A stretch of DNA of 42,169 nucleotides from Patescibacteria group bacterium. Its GTDB lineage: Bacteria; Patescibacteriota; Minisyncoccia; Phycocordibacterales; GWA1-40-21. Under the pieces are notes generated by a model. It did no database searches, was not told the DNA's origin, and worked only from the letters and a program-made list of their open reading frames with translations. The stretch is taken from assembly GCA_018968925.1 (NCBI GenBank), contig JAGWZI010000003.1:1-42169 (forward strand), written 5' to 3'. A program made the translations under genes and the position numbers. Positions within the stretch are counted from its first letter, which is position 1, and the number at the start of each line of letters is the position of its first letter. This document shows positions 17,379 through 24,609 of this stretch, piece after piece.

Positions 17379-18539
17379 ATGAAAATCCTGGCCATCGAGA
17401 CATCCTGCGACGAAACAGCGGTGTGCATCGTCAAAGCGGACGGCGAAGATATCCGCGTCCTCGGCAATGAATTGTATTCGCAAGCGGCGCTTCATGCGCA
17501 GTACGGCGGCGTCTTCCCGAACATGGCAAAACGCGAGCATGCGAAAAATCTCGTTCCCCTGCTTGCAAAATGCCTTGCTGATGCGAAATGCGGCGGCGAA
17601 TCGCGCGCGATTCCCGGCGAAACGAAAGAAAAAATCAAAATCATTCTCGAGCGCGAAGGAAATCTTGCTGACGATCTTCTCATCTTTGCCGAAAAATCGG
17701 TGCGGCCGGATATCGACGCCATCGCCGTGACGAACGGTCCCGGGCTCGAGCCGGCCTTGTGGGTCGGCGTGACGTTTGCAAAATCGCTCGGTATCCTTTG
17801 GGACATGCCCGTCTATCCGATCAATCACCTGGAAGGACATATTTTGGTGGCGGCAATCGAGCGCATCGCGGAAAATGGATTCGCTTTCAAGGAGATCGAA
17901 TATCCGGCGATTGCGCTTCTCGTGTCGGGCGGGCATACGCAGATCGTCCTGAACAAGGCGCCGCTCGCATACAAAATCGTCGGCGACACGAAAGACGACG
18001 CGGCCGGCGAAGCGTTCGACAAGGTCGCGCGCATTCTCGGTCTTCCCTATCCCGGCGGGCCGGAAATCTCGCGTCTTGCGAAAAAGGACCGGGAAGAATT
18101 TCCCGACCAGGAAACGATGTATCCCTTGCCGCGGCCGATGATCCGTTCCGGCGATCTTGATTTCTCTTTTTCCGGACTGAAGACTGCCGTCCTCTACACC
18201 GTGAAAAAAATCCCGAAGATGACCGATGCGACCCGGCAGGAGATCGCCCGCGAATTCGAGGATGCCGCGATCGAAGTTCTCGTCCTCAAGACGCGCCAGG
18301 CCGCCATCGAATATGGCGCGAAGACGATCGTCATGGGCGGCGGCGTGAGCGCAAACGCGAAATTGCGCAGCGATCTCGCGAAACTCGCAGAAGAGCTCTC
18401 CGCAGCGTTCCTCGTCCCCGAAGTGTCGGCTTCGACCGATAACGCGCTCATGATCGGGGTTGCCGCCGCAGTGCGGATCGCACACAGCGCGAAACCGGCC
18501 GCAGATTTCCGCGCCGAGGGCAATCTTTCCCTCAGTTGA
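17379..18539 (+). CDS. tsaD: tRNA N6-adenosine threonylcarbamoyltransferase TsaD
   Basis: MKILAIETSCDETAVCIV, NHLEGHI, LLVSGGHTQIV, GGGVSANAKLR. Confidence 0.97.
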   Translation: MKILAIETSCDETAVCIVKADGEDIRVLGNELYSQAALHAQYGGVFPNMAKREHAKNLVPLLAKCLADAKCGGESRAIPGETKEKIKIILEREGNLADDLLIFAEKSVRPDIDAIAVTNGPGLEPALWVGVTFAKSLGILWDMPVYPINHLEGHILVAAIERIAENGFAFKEIEYPAIALLVSGGHTQIVLNKAPLAYKIVGDTKDDAAGEAFDKVARILGLPYPGGPEISRLAKKDREEFPDQETMYPLPRPMIRSGDLDFSFSGLKTAVLYTVKKIPKMTDATRQEIAREFEDAAIEVLVLKTRQAAIEYGAKTIVMGGGVSANAKLRSDLAKLAEELSAAFLVPEVSASTDNALMIGVAAAVRIAHSAKPAADFRAEGNLSLS

Positions 18540-18544
18540 AATGA

Positions 18545-18890
18545 CCCTTGACTTTCCGGCACTCCGGAGTATTCTTGCCTTCGCACGGGCGCGGTGAAGG
18601 ATTCATGCTCCTAGCCGCAATGTCCGGGCTTATGCAGAACAGCAGTACCTTAAAAGGGACCGCATAAGCGATCCTGCGGAATAATCTGCGGCGCATTCCT
18701 TGTCGGCCTGAAAGCCTGCTCGAAATGTCAAGCATTTGGTGGCTCTCTGTCATTATCAGCCGCCGGTGTCAGCTGCAATCCGCGAAACGACAGGGCGCAT
18801 TTCCCGGCTTCGAGCCCAAGACTCGAGCCAATGGAAGCGCCCTTCCTCAAGCCCCTGCGACCACCTCTCTCCGGTCGCATGGGGCTTTTT
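18545..18890 (+). ncRNA. Unassigned structured RNA ending in a strong terminator (family unknown)
   Basis: ~350-nt gap between tsaD and valS with hairpins GCTTATGC/GCATAAGC (18628-18669) and GGGCGC..TTCC/GGAA-GCGCCC (18793-18842), ending in terminator. Confidence 0.5.
18849..18890 (+). terminator. Strong terminator upstream of valS
   Basis: AAGCCCC-TGCGACC-(10 nt)-GGTCGCA-TGGGGCTT-TTT. Confidence 0.85.
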
Positions 18891-18928
18891 CATTTCCAAA
18901 ATCGCCTTATTTTGCTATGCTGTTTCCC

Positions 18929-21124
18929 ATGAATGAGAAGTTCTTGAAACCCTACAACCCGCAGGAAACCGAAGGAAGGATTTACAAGCTCTGGGAAACC
19001 TCCGGCTATTTCAATCCCGATAAACTGCCGGCAGACCACAAGGATCCGTACACGATCATGATGCCGCCGCCGAACGTCACCGGCGTCCTCCACATGGGAC
19101 ATGCCATGATGATAACGATCGAAGATATCATGATCCGCTACAAAAGAATGCGCGGGTATAAGACGCTCTGGCTGCCGGGCACCGACCACGCCGCCATTGC
19201 CACGCAATCGCGCGTCGAGAAGGACATCAAGAAAGCGGAGGACAAATCGCGCTACGATCTCGGCCGCGAGGAACTTCTGCGCCGGATCGACGCATTTGCC
19301 AAGCAAAGCCACGACACGATCATCTCCCAGCTCAAAGTCTTCGGCGCGTCATGCGACTGGTCGCGCGAAGCGTTCACGCTCGACGAGAAGCGCAACCTTG
19401 CCGTCCGCACGATCTTCAAGAAAATGTACGACGACGGCCTTATTTATCGCGGCAATCGTATCGTGAACTGGGACCCGAAAGGTCAGACGACGATTTCCGA
19501 CGACGAGATCGTCTACGAGGAACGCGACGCAAAATTCTACACGTTCAAGTATTCCAAGGACTTTCCCATTTCCATTTCCACCACGAGGCCGGAAACAAAA
19601 GTCGGCGACACCGCGGTCGCCGTGCACCCGGACGATCTGCGATACCAGAAATATATTGGGAAGGAATATGATGCGGTTTTCTGCGGCGTGCCGATCCATA
19701 TAAAAATCATCGCGGACAAATCCGTCGAGAAGGATTTCGGCACGGGCGCGCTTGGCGTCACGCCGGCGCATTCCAAGATCGACTGGGAAATGGGAGAGAA
19801 AAATCATTTGCCGATCATCCAGGTCATCGACGAGAAAGCCCGCATGATGGTCGGCGATGAACGCCTGATGGGCAAGAAAGTCACCGAAGCCCGCGAAGTG
19901 ATCGTGGAATGGCTCAAATCCGAAGGACTTTTGGAAAAAGAAGAAACAATCAAGCAGAACGTCTCGACCGCCGAACGCACGGGCGGCATCGTGGAACCCC
20001 TGCCAAAACTCCAGTGGTTCGTGGCTGTTGATAAAAAATTTAATATTGAAAAGAAAAACAACAGCGGTATGTTCCCTACCGGCATGAAAGAAGCGTCTTT
20101 GAAAGACATACTCTGGCACGCAGTCAAACCAAATCAAATTAATATTATTCCTGAATATTTTTCAAAAACATATTTTCATTGGACTGAAAAATTAAACGAT
20201 TGGTGCATCTCGCGCCAGATCTGGTACGGCCATCGGATTCCTGTCTGGTACAAAGGCGAGCAAATCTATTGTGGTACCGAAGCGCCGAAAGGCGACGGTT
20301 GGACGCAGGATGAAGACACGCTCGACACCTGGTTTTCCTCGGCGCTGTGGACGTTTTCCACGCTCGGCTGGCCGGAGCAAACGAAAGATCTCGCTATGTA
20401 CCATCCGACAGACGTCCTTGAAACCGGCTACGAGATCATTTTCTTTTGGGTCGCCCGCATGATCATGATGACCGGCTACGCGCTCGGCACAATTCCCTTC
20501 AAGACGGTGTATCTTCACGGCACCGTGCGCGACGCGAAAGGCCGCAAGATGTCAAAATCGCTCGGCAACGGCATCGATCCCCTTGATATCGCGGCGAAGT
20601 TCGGCGCGGACGCCGGCCGCATGGCGCTCGTCGTCGGCAACGCGCCGGGTACGGACAGCAAGATCTCCGAAGACAAGATCAAAGGCTACAAGAATTTCTC
20701 AAACAAGGTCTGGAACATCGCCCGCTTCATCCAGGAAGGAACCGCCGGCACCGCGTATGATCCGAAATTTACCTCGTTCACTCCGGATGAAGAGCACGCG
20801 CGCGAAGAGCGCAGGGCGTTCATCGCGGACATGACGCGCGACATGGAAGAATTCCGCTTCTATATGGCGAGCGAGAAGATCTACCATTACGTCTGGCACA
20901 CGCTCGCCGACGTCATCCTGGAGGACAGCAAAAAGATCTTCAAGGACGGCGCGGAGGAGGCGAAAATATCGCGCAAACAGTTCCTGCTTGAAACGCTCGA
21001 GATCTGCCTCAAACTGCTTCATCCGTTTATGCCGTTTTTGACCGAAGAGATCTGGCAACTCACCGGCAAGAGGAATCTGCTCATGATCGAAACCTGGCCG
21101 ATAGCGAAAGAAACCGATGCATAG
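18929..21124 (+). CDS. valS: Valyl-tRNA synthetase
   Basis: MPPPNVTGVLHMGHAM (HIGH), GRKMSKSLGN (KMSKS), ISTTRPETKVGDTAVAVHP editing domain, DWCISRQIWYGHRIPVWY. Confidence 0.97.
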   Translation: MNEKFLKPYNPQETEGRIYKLWETSGYFNPDKLPADHKDPYTIMMPPPNVTGVLHMGHAMMITIEDIMIRYKRMRGYKTLWLPGTDHAAIATQSRVEKDIKKAEDKSRYDLGREELLRRIDAFAKQSHDTIISQLKVFGASCDWSREAFTLDEKRNLAVRTIFKKMYDDGLIYRGNRIVNWDPKGQTTISDDEIVYEERDAKFYTFKYSKDFPISISTTRPETKVGDTAVAVHPDDLRYQKYIGKEYDAVFCGVPIHIKIIADKSVEKDFGTGALGVTPAHSKIDWEMGEKNHLPIIQVIDEKARMMVGDERLMGKKVTEAREVIVEWLKSEGLLEKEETIKQNVSTAERTGGIVEPLPKLQWFVAVDKKFNIEKKNNSGMFPTGMKEASLKDILWHAVKPNQINIIPEYFSKTYFHWTEKLNDWCISRQIWYGHRIPVWYKGEQIYCGTEAPKGDGWTQDEDTLDTWFSSALWTFSTLGWPEQTKDLAMYHPTDVLETGYEIIFFWVARMIMMTGYALGTIPFKTVYLHGTVRDAKGRKMSKSLGNGIDPLDIAAKFGADAGRMALVVGNAPGTDSKISEDKIKGYKNFSNKVWNIARFIQEGTAGTAYDPKFTSFTPDEEHAREERRAFIADMTRDMEEFRFYMASEKIYHYVWHTLADVILEDSKKIFKDGAEEAKISRKQFLLETLEICLKLLHPFMPFLTEEIWQLTGKRNLLMIETWPIAKETDA

Positions 21125-21890
21125 CGAGGCGCTCTCGTTCGTCATAGCGTTCCTCGGCGGATTCCTGCCGTCCTTCGTCTGGCTTTTTTTCTGGAACGAG
21201 GAAAAGAAATCGGCGGAACCGCTCCGCGCCCTCATCCTCGCTTTCGCCGGCGGCATGGCGGCGGTTTTCATCTCGCTCTTCCTCGAAAAAACCGTTTACA
21301 ACATCGACCCGAACGCGATCTCGCATGGCGCCCTCTGGCAGGCGTTCCTGTCATGGGCAAAAGCGGTCGCAAATATGAAAAATGTGGCGCTCGGCCAGTT
21401 CCTCCTCGTGACGCTTTTCGCGCCGATCATCGAGGAAACGCTCAAATTCCTCGCGGCATACCTGCTCGTCCTGCGTAGCCGCGATGACGAGGAACCGATC
21501 GATCCGGTCATCTTCATGATCACCACGGCGCTCGGCTTTGCCGCCGTCGAGAACATGCTCTTTCTCCTCGATCCGCTGACCCAATCGAGCCTCCACGTCT
21601 CGATCTATACCGGCAACATGCGCTTTGTCGGCGCCATGCTCCTCCATACCGTCTCGTCGGCCACCATCGGCCTCTTCATCGGTTTCAATTTCTTCGATAC
21701 GAAGATCGAGGAGTATTTCTGGGGCTTTACCGGCCTTGTCGCCGCCATTCTCATCCACTCGCTCTTCAACTTCTTCATGATCGGTTCGAACTCGCTCGTC
21801 GTCTTGGAAGGAATCTGGATCAGTGTTATCATGGTCTTGTTCATCATCGAGAAGGTGAAACGGATCCGGCTCGAGAAGATCGAAAAATAG
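21117..21890 (+). CDS. PrsW-family intramembrane metalloprotease
   Basis: EETLKFLAAYLL, GFAAVENMLFLL, HTVSSATIGLFIG, HSLFNFFMI in multi-TM protein; overlaps valS by 8 nt. Confidence 0.88.
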   Translation: MHSEALSFVIAFLGGFLPSFVWLFFWNEEKKSAEPLRALILAFAGGMAAVFISLFLEKTVYNIDPNAISHGALWQAFLSWAKAVANMKNVALGQFLLVTLFAPIIEETLKFLAAYLLVLRSRDDEEPIDPVIFMITTALGFAAVENMLFLLDPLTQSSLHVSIYTGNMRFVGAMLLHTVSSATIGLFIGFNFFDTKIEEYFWGFTGLVAAILIHSLFNFFMIGSNSLVVLEGIWISVIMVLFIIEKVKRIRLEKIEK

Positions 21891-21917
21891 TGCGATTACC
21901 AATTTTCATGCACATTG

Positions 21918-22358
21918 ATGGCAAAAAAATCATTTTTTGAGAAGCTGACGGGCATGGTGCGGGCGGATGAGGATGAGCGCGAAGGCGACGAACTTTCCCC
22001 CGTCCTGACCGACGCCGAGGAAGAAACCGATGGCGAGCTTGCCGTCGACATGTACCAGACGCCGTCCGAAGTGGTCATCAAGACGATGGTCGCCGGCGTC
22101 CGGCCGGAGGATCTCGACATCTCCATCACCCGCGACATGGTGACGATCAAAGGCCATCGCGAGGACACGCGCGAAGCGTCGGACGAGGATTTCTTCCACA
22201 AAGAACTCTACTGGGGCTCGTTCTCCCGCACGATCACCCTGCCCGCCGAGATCGAAGTCGAGGAAGCCGAAGCGACGAACAAGAACGGCCTTCTCACCCT
22301 TACCCTGCCAAAAATCGACCGCAACAAACAGGCGAAAGTGAAGATCAAGAGCGTCTAG
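21918..22358 (+). CDS. Small heat shock protein (Hsp20/alpha-crystallin)
   Basis: MVAGVRPEDLDISITRDMVTIKGHRE ... FSRTITLPAEIEVEEAEATNKNGLLTLTLPK. Confidence 0.95.
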   Translation: MAKKSFFEKLTGMVRADEDEREGDELSPVLTDAEEETDGELAVDMYQTPSEVVIKTMVAGVRPEDLDISITRDMVTIKGHREDTREASDEDFFHKELYWGSFSRTITLPAEIEVEEAEATNKNGLLTLTLPKIDRNKQAKVKIKSV

Positions 22359-22360
22359 CG

Positions 22361-22386
22361 AAAACCGCCCGTACGGGCGGTTTTTT
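22361..22386 (+). terminator. Rho-independent terminator after hsp20
   Basis: AAAACCGCCC-gta-CGGGCGGTTTTTT. Confidence 0.85.
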
Positions 22387-22390
22387 CATG

Positions 22391-22463
22391 TGTCAGGAGC
22401 CGGGTTCGAACCGGCGACCCTTCGCTCTTCAGGCGAATGCTCTACCAACTGAGCTATCCTGAC
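22391..22463 (-). tRNA. tRNA-Phe(GAA)
   Basis: GTCAGGA/TCCTGAC acceptor, anticodon loop CTGAAGA, T-arm GCCGGTTCGAACCCGGC; CCA not encoded. Confidence 0.95.
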
Positions 22464-22535
22464 ATTTCTTGATGTTATCCACCAAAACAGCTATCCTGAA
22501 ATACGCTAATGTTATCAGCCAAAACAGTTATCCTG
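22464..22535 (-). repeat. Two tandem degenerate tRNA-Phe 5'-end copies upstream of tRNA-Phe
   Basis: GTCAGGATAACTGTTTTGG and TTCAGGATAGCTGTTTTGG versus tRNA GTCAGGATAGCTCAGTTGG, period 37 nt. Confidence 0.8.
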
Positions 22536-22599
22536 ACGGACTCTTGCAAACAAAATTCCAGCGAGAAAATACTACACTATTTCCCCTCTTTTTTCCAGC

Positions 22600-22878
22600 C
22601 TATTTCTTCGTGCTCGTGCCGAAGCCGGGGATCTTGCTCGTGATCTCCTTCACGTTGCCAAGATCGGTGACGATGCTCGAATAGGTCCGCAAAACGGTGT
22701 CGACGTACGGCTCGAGATAATAGAACCCGCCGACCGCGACGCCGATGATGAGAATCCAATAGACGGAAGTCAAAAATACCGACCAGCGGTGGGCGTTGCG
22801 CAAGCTGCGGAGAATCTTGTTGTTCTCTTCGGCAAGCTCGGTCATGCGCTCGAACAGCTGTTTCTGATACGGGTCCAT
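22600..22878 (-). CDS. Small single-TM hypothetical protein
   Basis: 92 aa, TM WSVFLTSVYWILIIGVAVGGFYYL; abuts upstream gene. Confidence 0.75.
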   Translation of the reverse strand: MDPYQKQLFERMTELAEENNKILRSLRNAHRWSVFLTSVYWILIIGVAVGGFYYLEPYVDTVLRTYSSIVTDLGNVKEITSKIPGFGTSTKK

Positions 22879-23453
22879 TATATCCGCTCGATCAAGCCGC
22901 TAATGCTGCCCGGATAGCTGAAGTTCAGCGTGCCCGACGGCAAGAGGACGAAATACGCGTTCGTCGTGTTGAAGCCGGCGGTCAGATTCTTCACTTCCAC
23001 CATGGCGAATCCTCCCGAATAAACGAGGAAAAAGGATGTCGACGGCGTCTGCGGATATTTTGCGATGACCGCTTTTTCAAGATCGGCGACGGAGGAGATC
23101 GATACGGTGCCCGGAAATTCGCTCGCACCCGGCCAGTAGTAAAGTTTCATGCCGACGCCCACCTGCTCCGTCCGCGGACCGAAGTACACGAGACTGCCGT
23201 CATTCGTTTTCGTGTTCATGATCCACGTGCTCGGATGCGGATTGGCGAACGAGAAGCCGAGCGCACGGTTGTAATATACGTTCGCCGACACTTTGACCGT
23301 CGAACTTGCCGCCGCCGCAGACGATGTCGATGCGGTCGACGTGGCATTTGCGCCGGTCGACGGCGAGCCGCCCGCGCTCAAAACGACAATTATGATAAGA
23401 ATGATCACTACCGCCGCAATGACAAGATACACTGGTTGAAAATATTTTTTCAT
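22878..23453 (-). CDS. Membrane-anchored hypothetical protein with extracytoplasmic domain
   Basis: N-terminal TM VYLVIAAVVIILIIIVVLSAGG, Ser/Thr/Ala linker, then folded region; TATAAT just upstream. Start could be 23462. Confidence 0.75.
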   Translation of the reverse strand: MKKYFQPVYLVIAAVVIILIIIVVLSAGGSPSTGANATSTASTSSAAAASSTVKVSANVYYNRALGFSFANPHPSTWIMNTKTNDGSLVYFGPRTEQVGVGMKLYYWPGASEFPGTVSISSVADLEKAVIAKYPQTPSTSFFLVYSGGFAMVEVKNLTAGFNTTNAYFVLLPSGTLNFSYPGSISGLIERI

Positions 23454-23485
23454 GGCATTCACATTATACCACCTTCCCGGCCGTG

Positions 23486-23557
23486 TGCCACCAGTTGGAA
23501 TCGAACCAACATCTATCCCTTAGGACGGGACTGTTCTATCCATTGAACTATGGCGGC
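23486..23557 (-). tRNA. tRNA-Arg(CCT)
   Basis: GCCGCCA/TGGTGGC acceptor, anticodon loop GTCCTAA, T-arm GTTGGTTCGATTCCAAC. Confidence 0.93.
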
Positions 23558-23622
23558 AGTGCGCCGACTATACCATGAAAAATAAGCCAAAGAAACATCC
23601 GCCTTTTCGGCGGATGATCTCC

Positions 23623-23868
23623 CTATTTGATGTTGAGGAGCTGTCGGAGGCGGTCTTCGTCAAAACCGAGGACGAGCTCGTTGTCCACATAGATGACCGG
23701 TACGCCCATCTGGCCGGACTTCTGGATCATCTCCTTGCGGCGGGCGAGATCGGACCCGACATCGTACGATTCGTAGGCGATCTTGTTTTCCTTGAAGAAA
23801 TCCTTCGCCGTATTGCACCAGTGGCATGTCGGTGTTGAATAAATGGTCACTTTTTTCGTCTGGGCCAT
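23623..23868 (-). CDS. Glutaredoxin/NrdH-like redoxin
   Basis: VTIYSTPTCHWCNTAKDFF, MGVPVIYVDNELVLGFD. Confidence 0.93.
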   Translation of the reverse strand: MAQTKKVTIYSTPTCHWCNTAKDFFKENKIAYESYDVGSDLARRKEMIQKSGQMGVPVIYVDNELVLGFDEDRLRQLLNIK

Positions 23869-23905
23869 GTGATTATTTGGTTACCTTTTTAGTATATCAC
23901 ATTTT

Positions 23906-24041
23906 GTGCGGGTAGCGAATCGGTCACAGGTTTTCGCGTGCTCGCGAAACCCGCGACCCTGCCTCACTCGCCTTCGCTCGTTCCGGCTTTCGATTCTCGC
24001 TACAAAAGCTTCGCTTTTTAGTGCGGGTAGCGAGAATCGAA
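23906..24041. repeat. tRNA-Gly 3'-end-derived direct and inverted repeats
   Basis: TTCGATTCTCGCTAC (23989-24003) inverted to GTAGCGAGAATCGAA (24027-24041); GTGCGGGTAGCGA at 23906 and 24021. Confidence 0.8.
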
Positions 24042-24092
24042 CTCGCATATCAACCTTGGGAAGGTCGCATTCTGCCACTAAATTATACCCGC
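24022..24092 (-). tRNA. tRNA-Gly(CCC)
   Basis: GCGGGTA/TACCCGC acceptor, anticodon loop TTCCCAA, T-arm GCGAGTTCGATTCTCGC. Confidence 0.93.
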
Positions 24093-24470
24093 TTATTTGA
24101 ATAAATGAAGAAACTTCTGCCAAAGGCTCGTCGATGTCGGCGCGAGGGATGCGGCCGATGCCGTCGCGCCGACGACCACGACGACCGCTTCGCCGGGTTT
24201 GGCCACGGAAAACTTGTCGCGGATCTCCTCGTCCTGCCCGACCGGCGTGCCGAGGCGCGAGACTTCCGATCCTAGCACGGCTTGGCGCTGTTTCAAGCCG
24301 TCGTATTCGGCGAGCACCGAGGCATAATCTGTGGCGCTCACCTCTTCGGTCGCGTAGATACGATACGTCGCCCGGGCGAGCAGGATGACGGCGACGAGAA
24401 GGACGAACAGCGTGAGACGCGAGTAGATGACCTTGCGGACTTTGCGTTTTTCTTGAAAATCGAGCGCCAT
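24093..24470 (-). CDS. DivIC/FtsB-like septum formation protein
   Basis: Short N-terminus, one TM, coiled coil, then GQDEEIRDKFSVAKPGEAVVVVVG typical of the family. Confidence 0.82.
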   Translation of the reverse strand: MALDFQEKRKVRKVIYSRLTLFVLLVAVILLARATYRIYATEEVSATDYASVLAEYDGLKQRQAVLGSEVSRLGTPVGQDEEIRDKFSVAKPGEAVVVVVGATASAASLAPTSTSLWQKFLHLFK

Positions 24471-24492
24471 TGGCATATAGTATACACCAGTT

Positions 24493-24606
24493 ATGAGCAT
24501 CCTGTTCCACAAGAAAACACGGAAAGCGCTGAACGTCTTCATGATCGTTCTCACGTCGCTTGTCATTCTCGGCATGGTTTTGCTTTACACGCCGATCGGC
24601 AGGTAA
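24493..24606 (+). CDS. Putative 37-aa single-TM protein (not in supplied ORF track)
   Basis: MSILFHKKTRKALNVFMIVLTSLVILGMVLLYTPIGR*; basic N-terminus plus TM; TATACA 6 nt before ATG. Confidence 0.55.
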   Translation: MSILFHKKTRKALNVFMIVLTSLVILGMVLLYTPIGR

Positions 24607-24609
24607 AAG

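Noticed and set aside
18540-18900. Assignment as tmRNA, T-box leader or RNase P RNA
   Set aside because: No tmRNA ends, no T-box bulge motif, and only two short RNase P-like motifs; insufficient to name a family
18725-18928. N-terminal extension of the valS ORF
   Set aside because: Runs through the structured RNA and terminator; ATG at 18929 has TATGCT 7 nt upstream and gives a normal ValRS N-terminus
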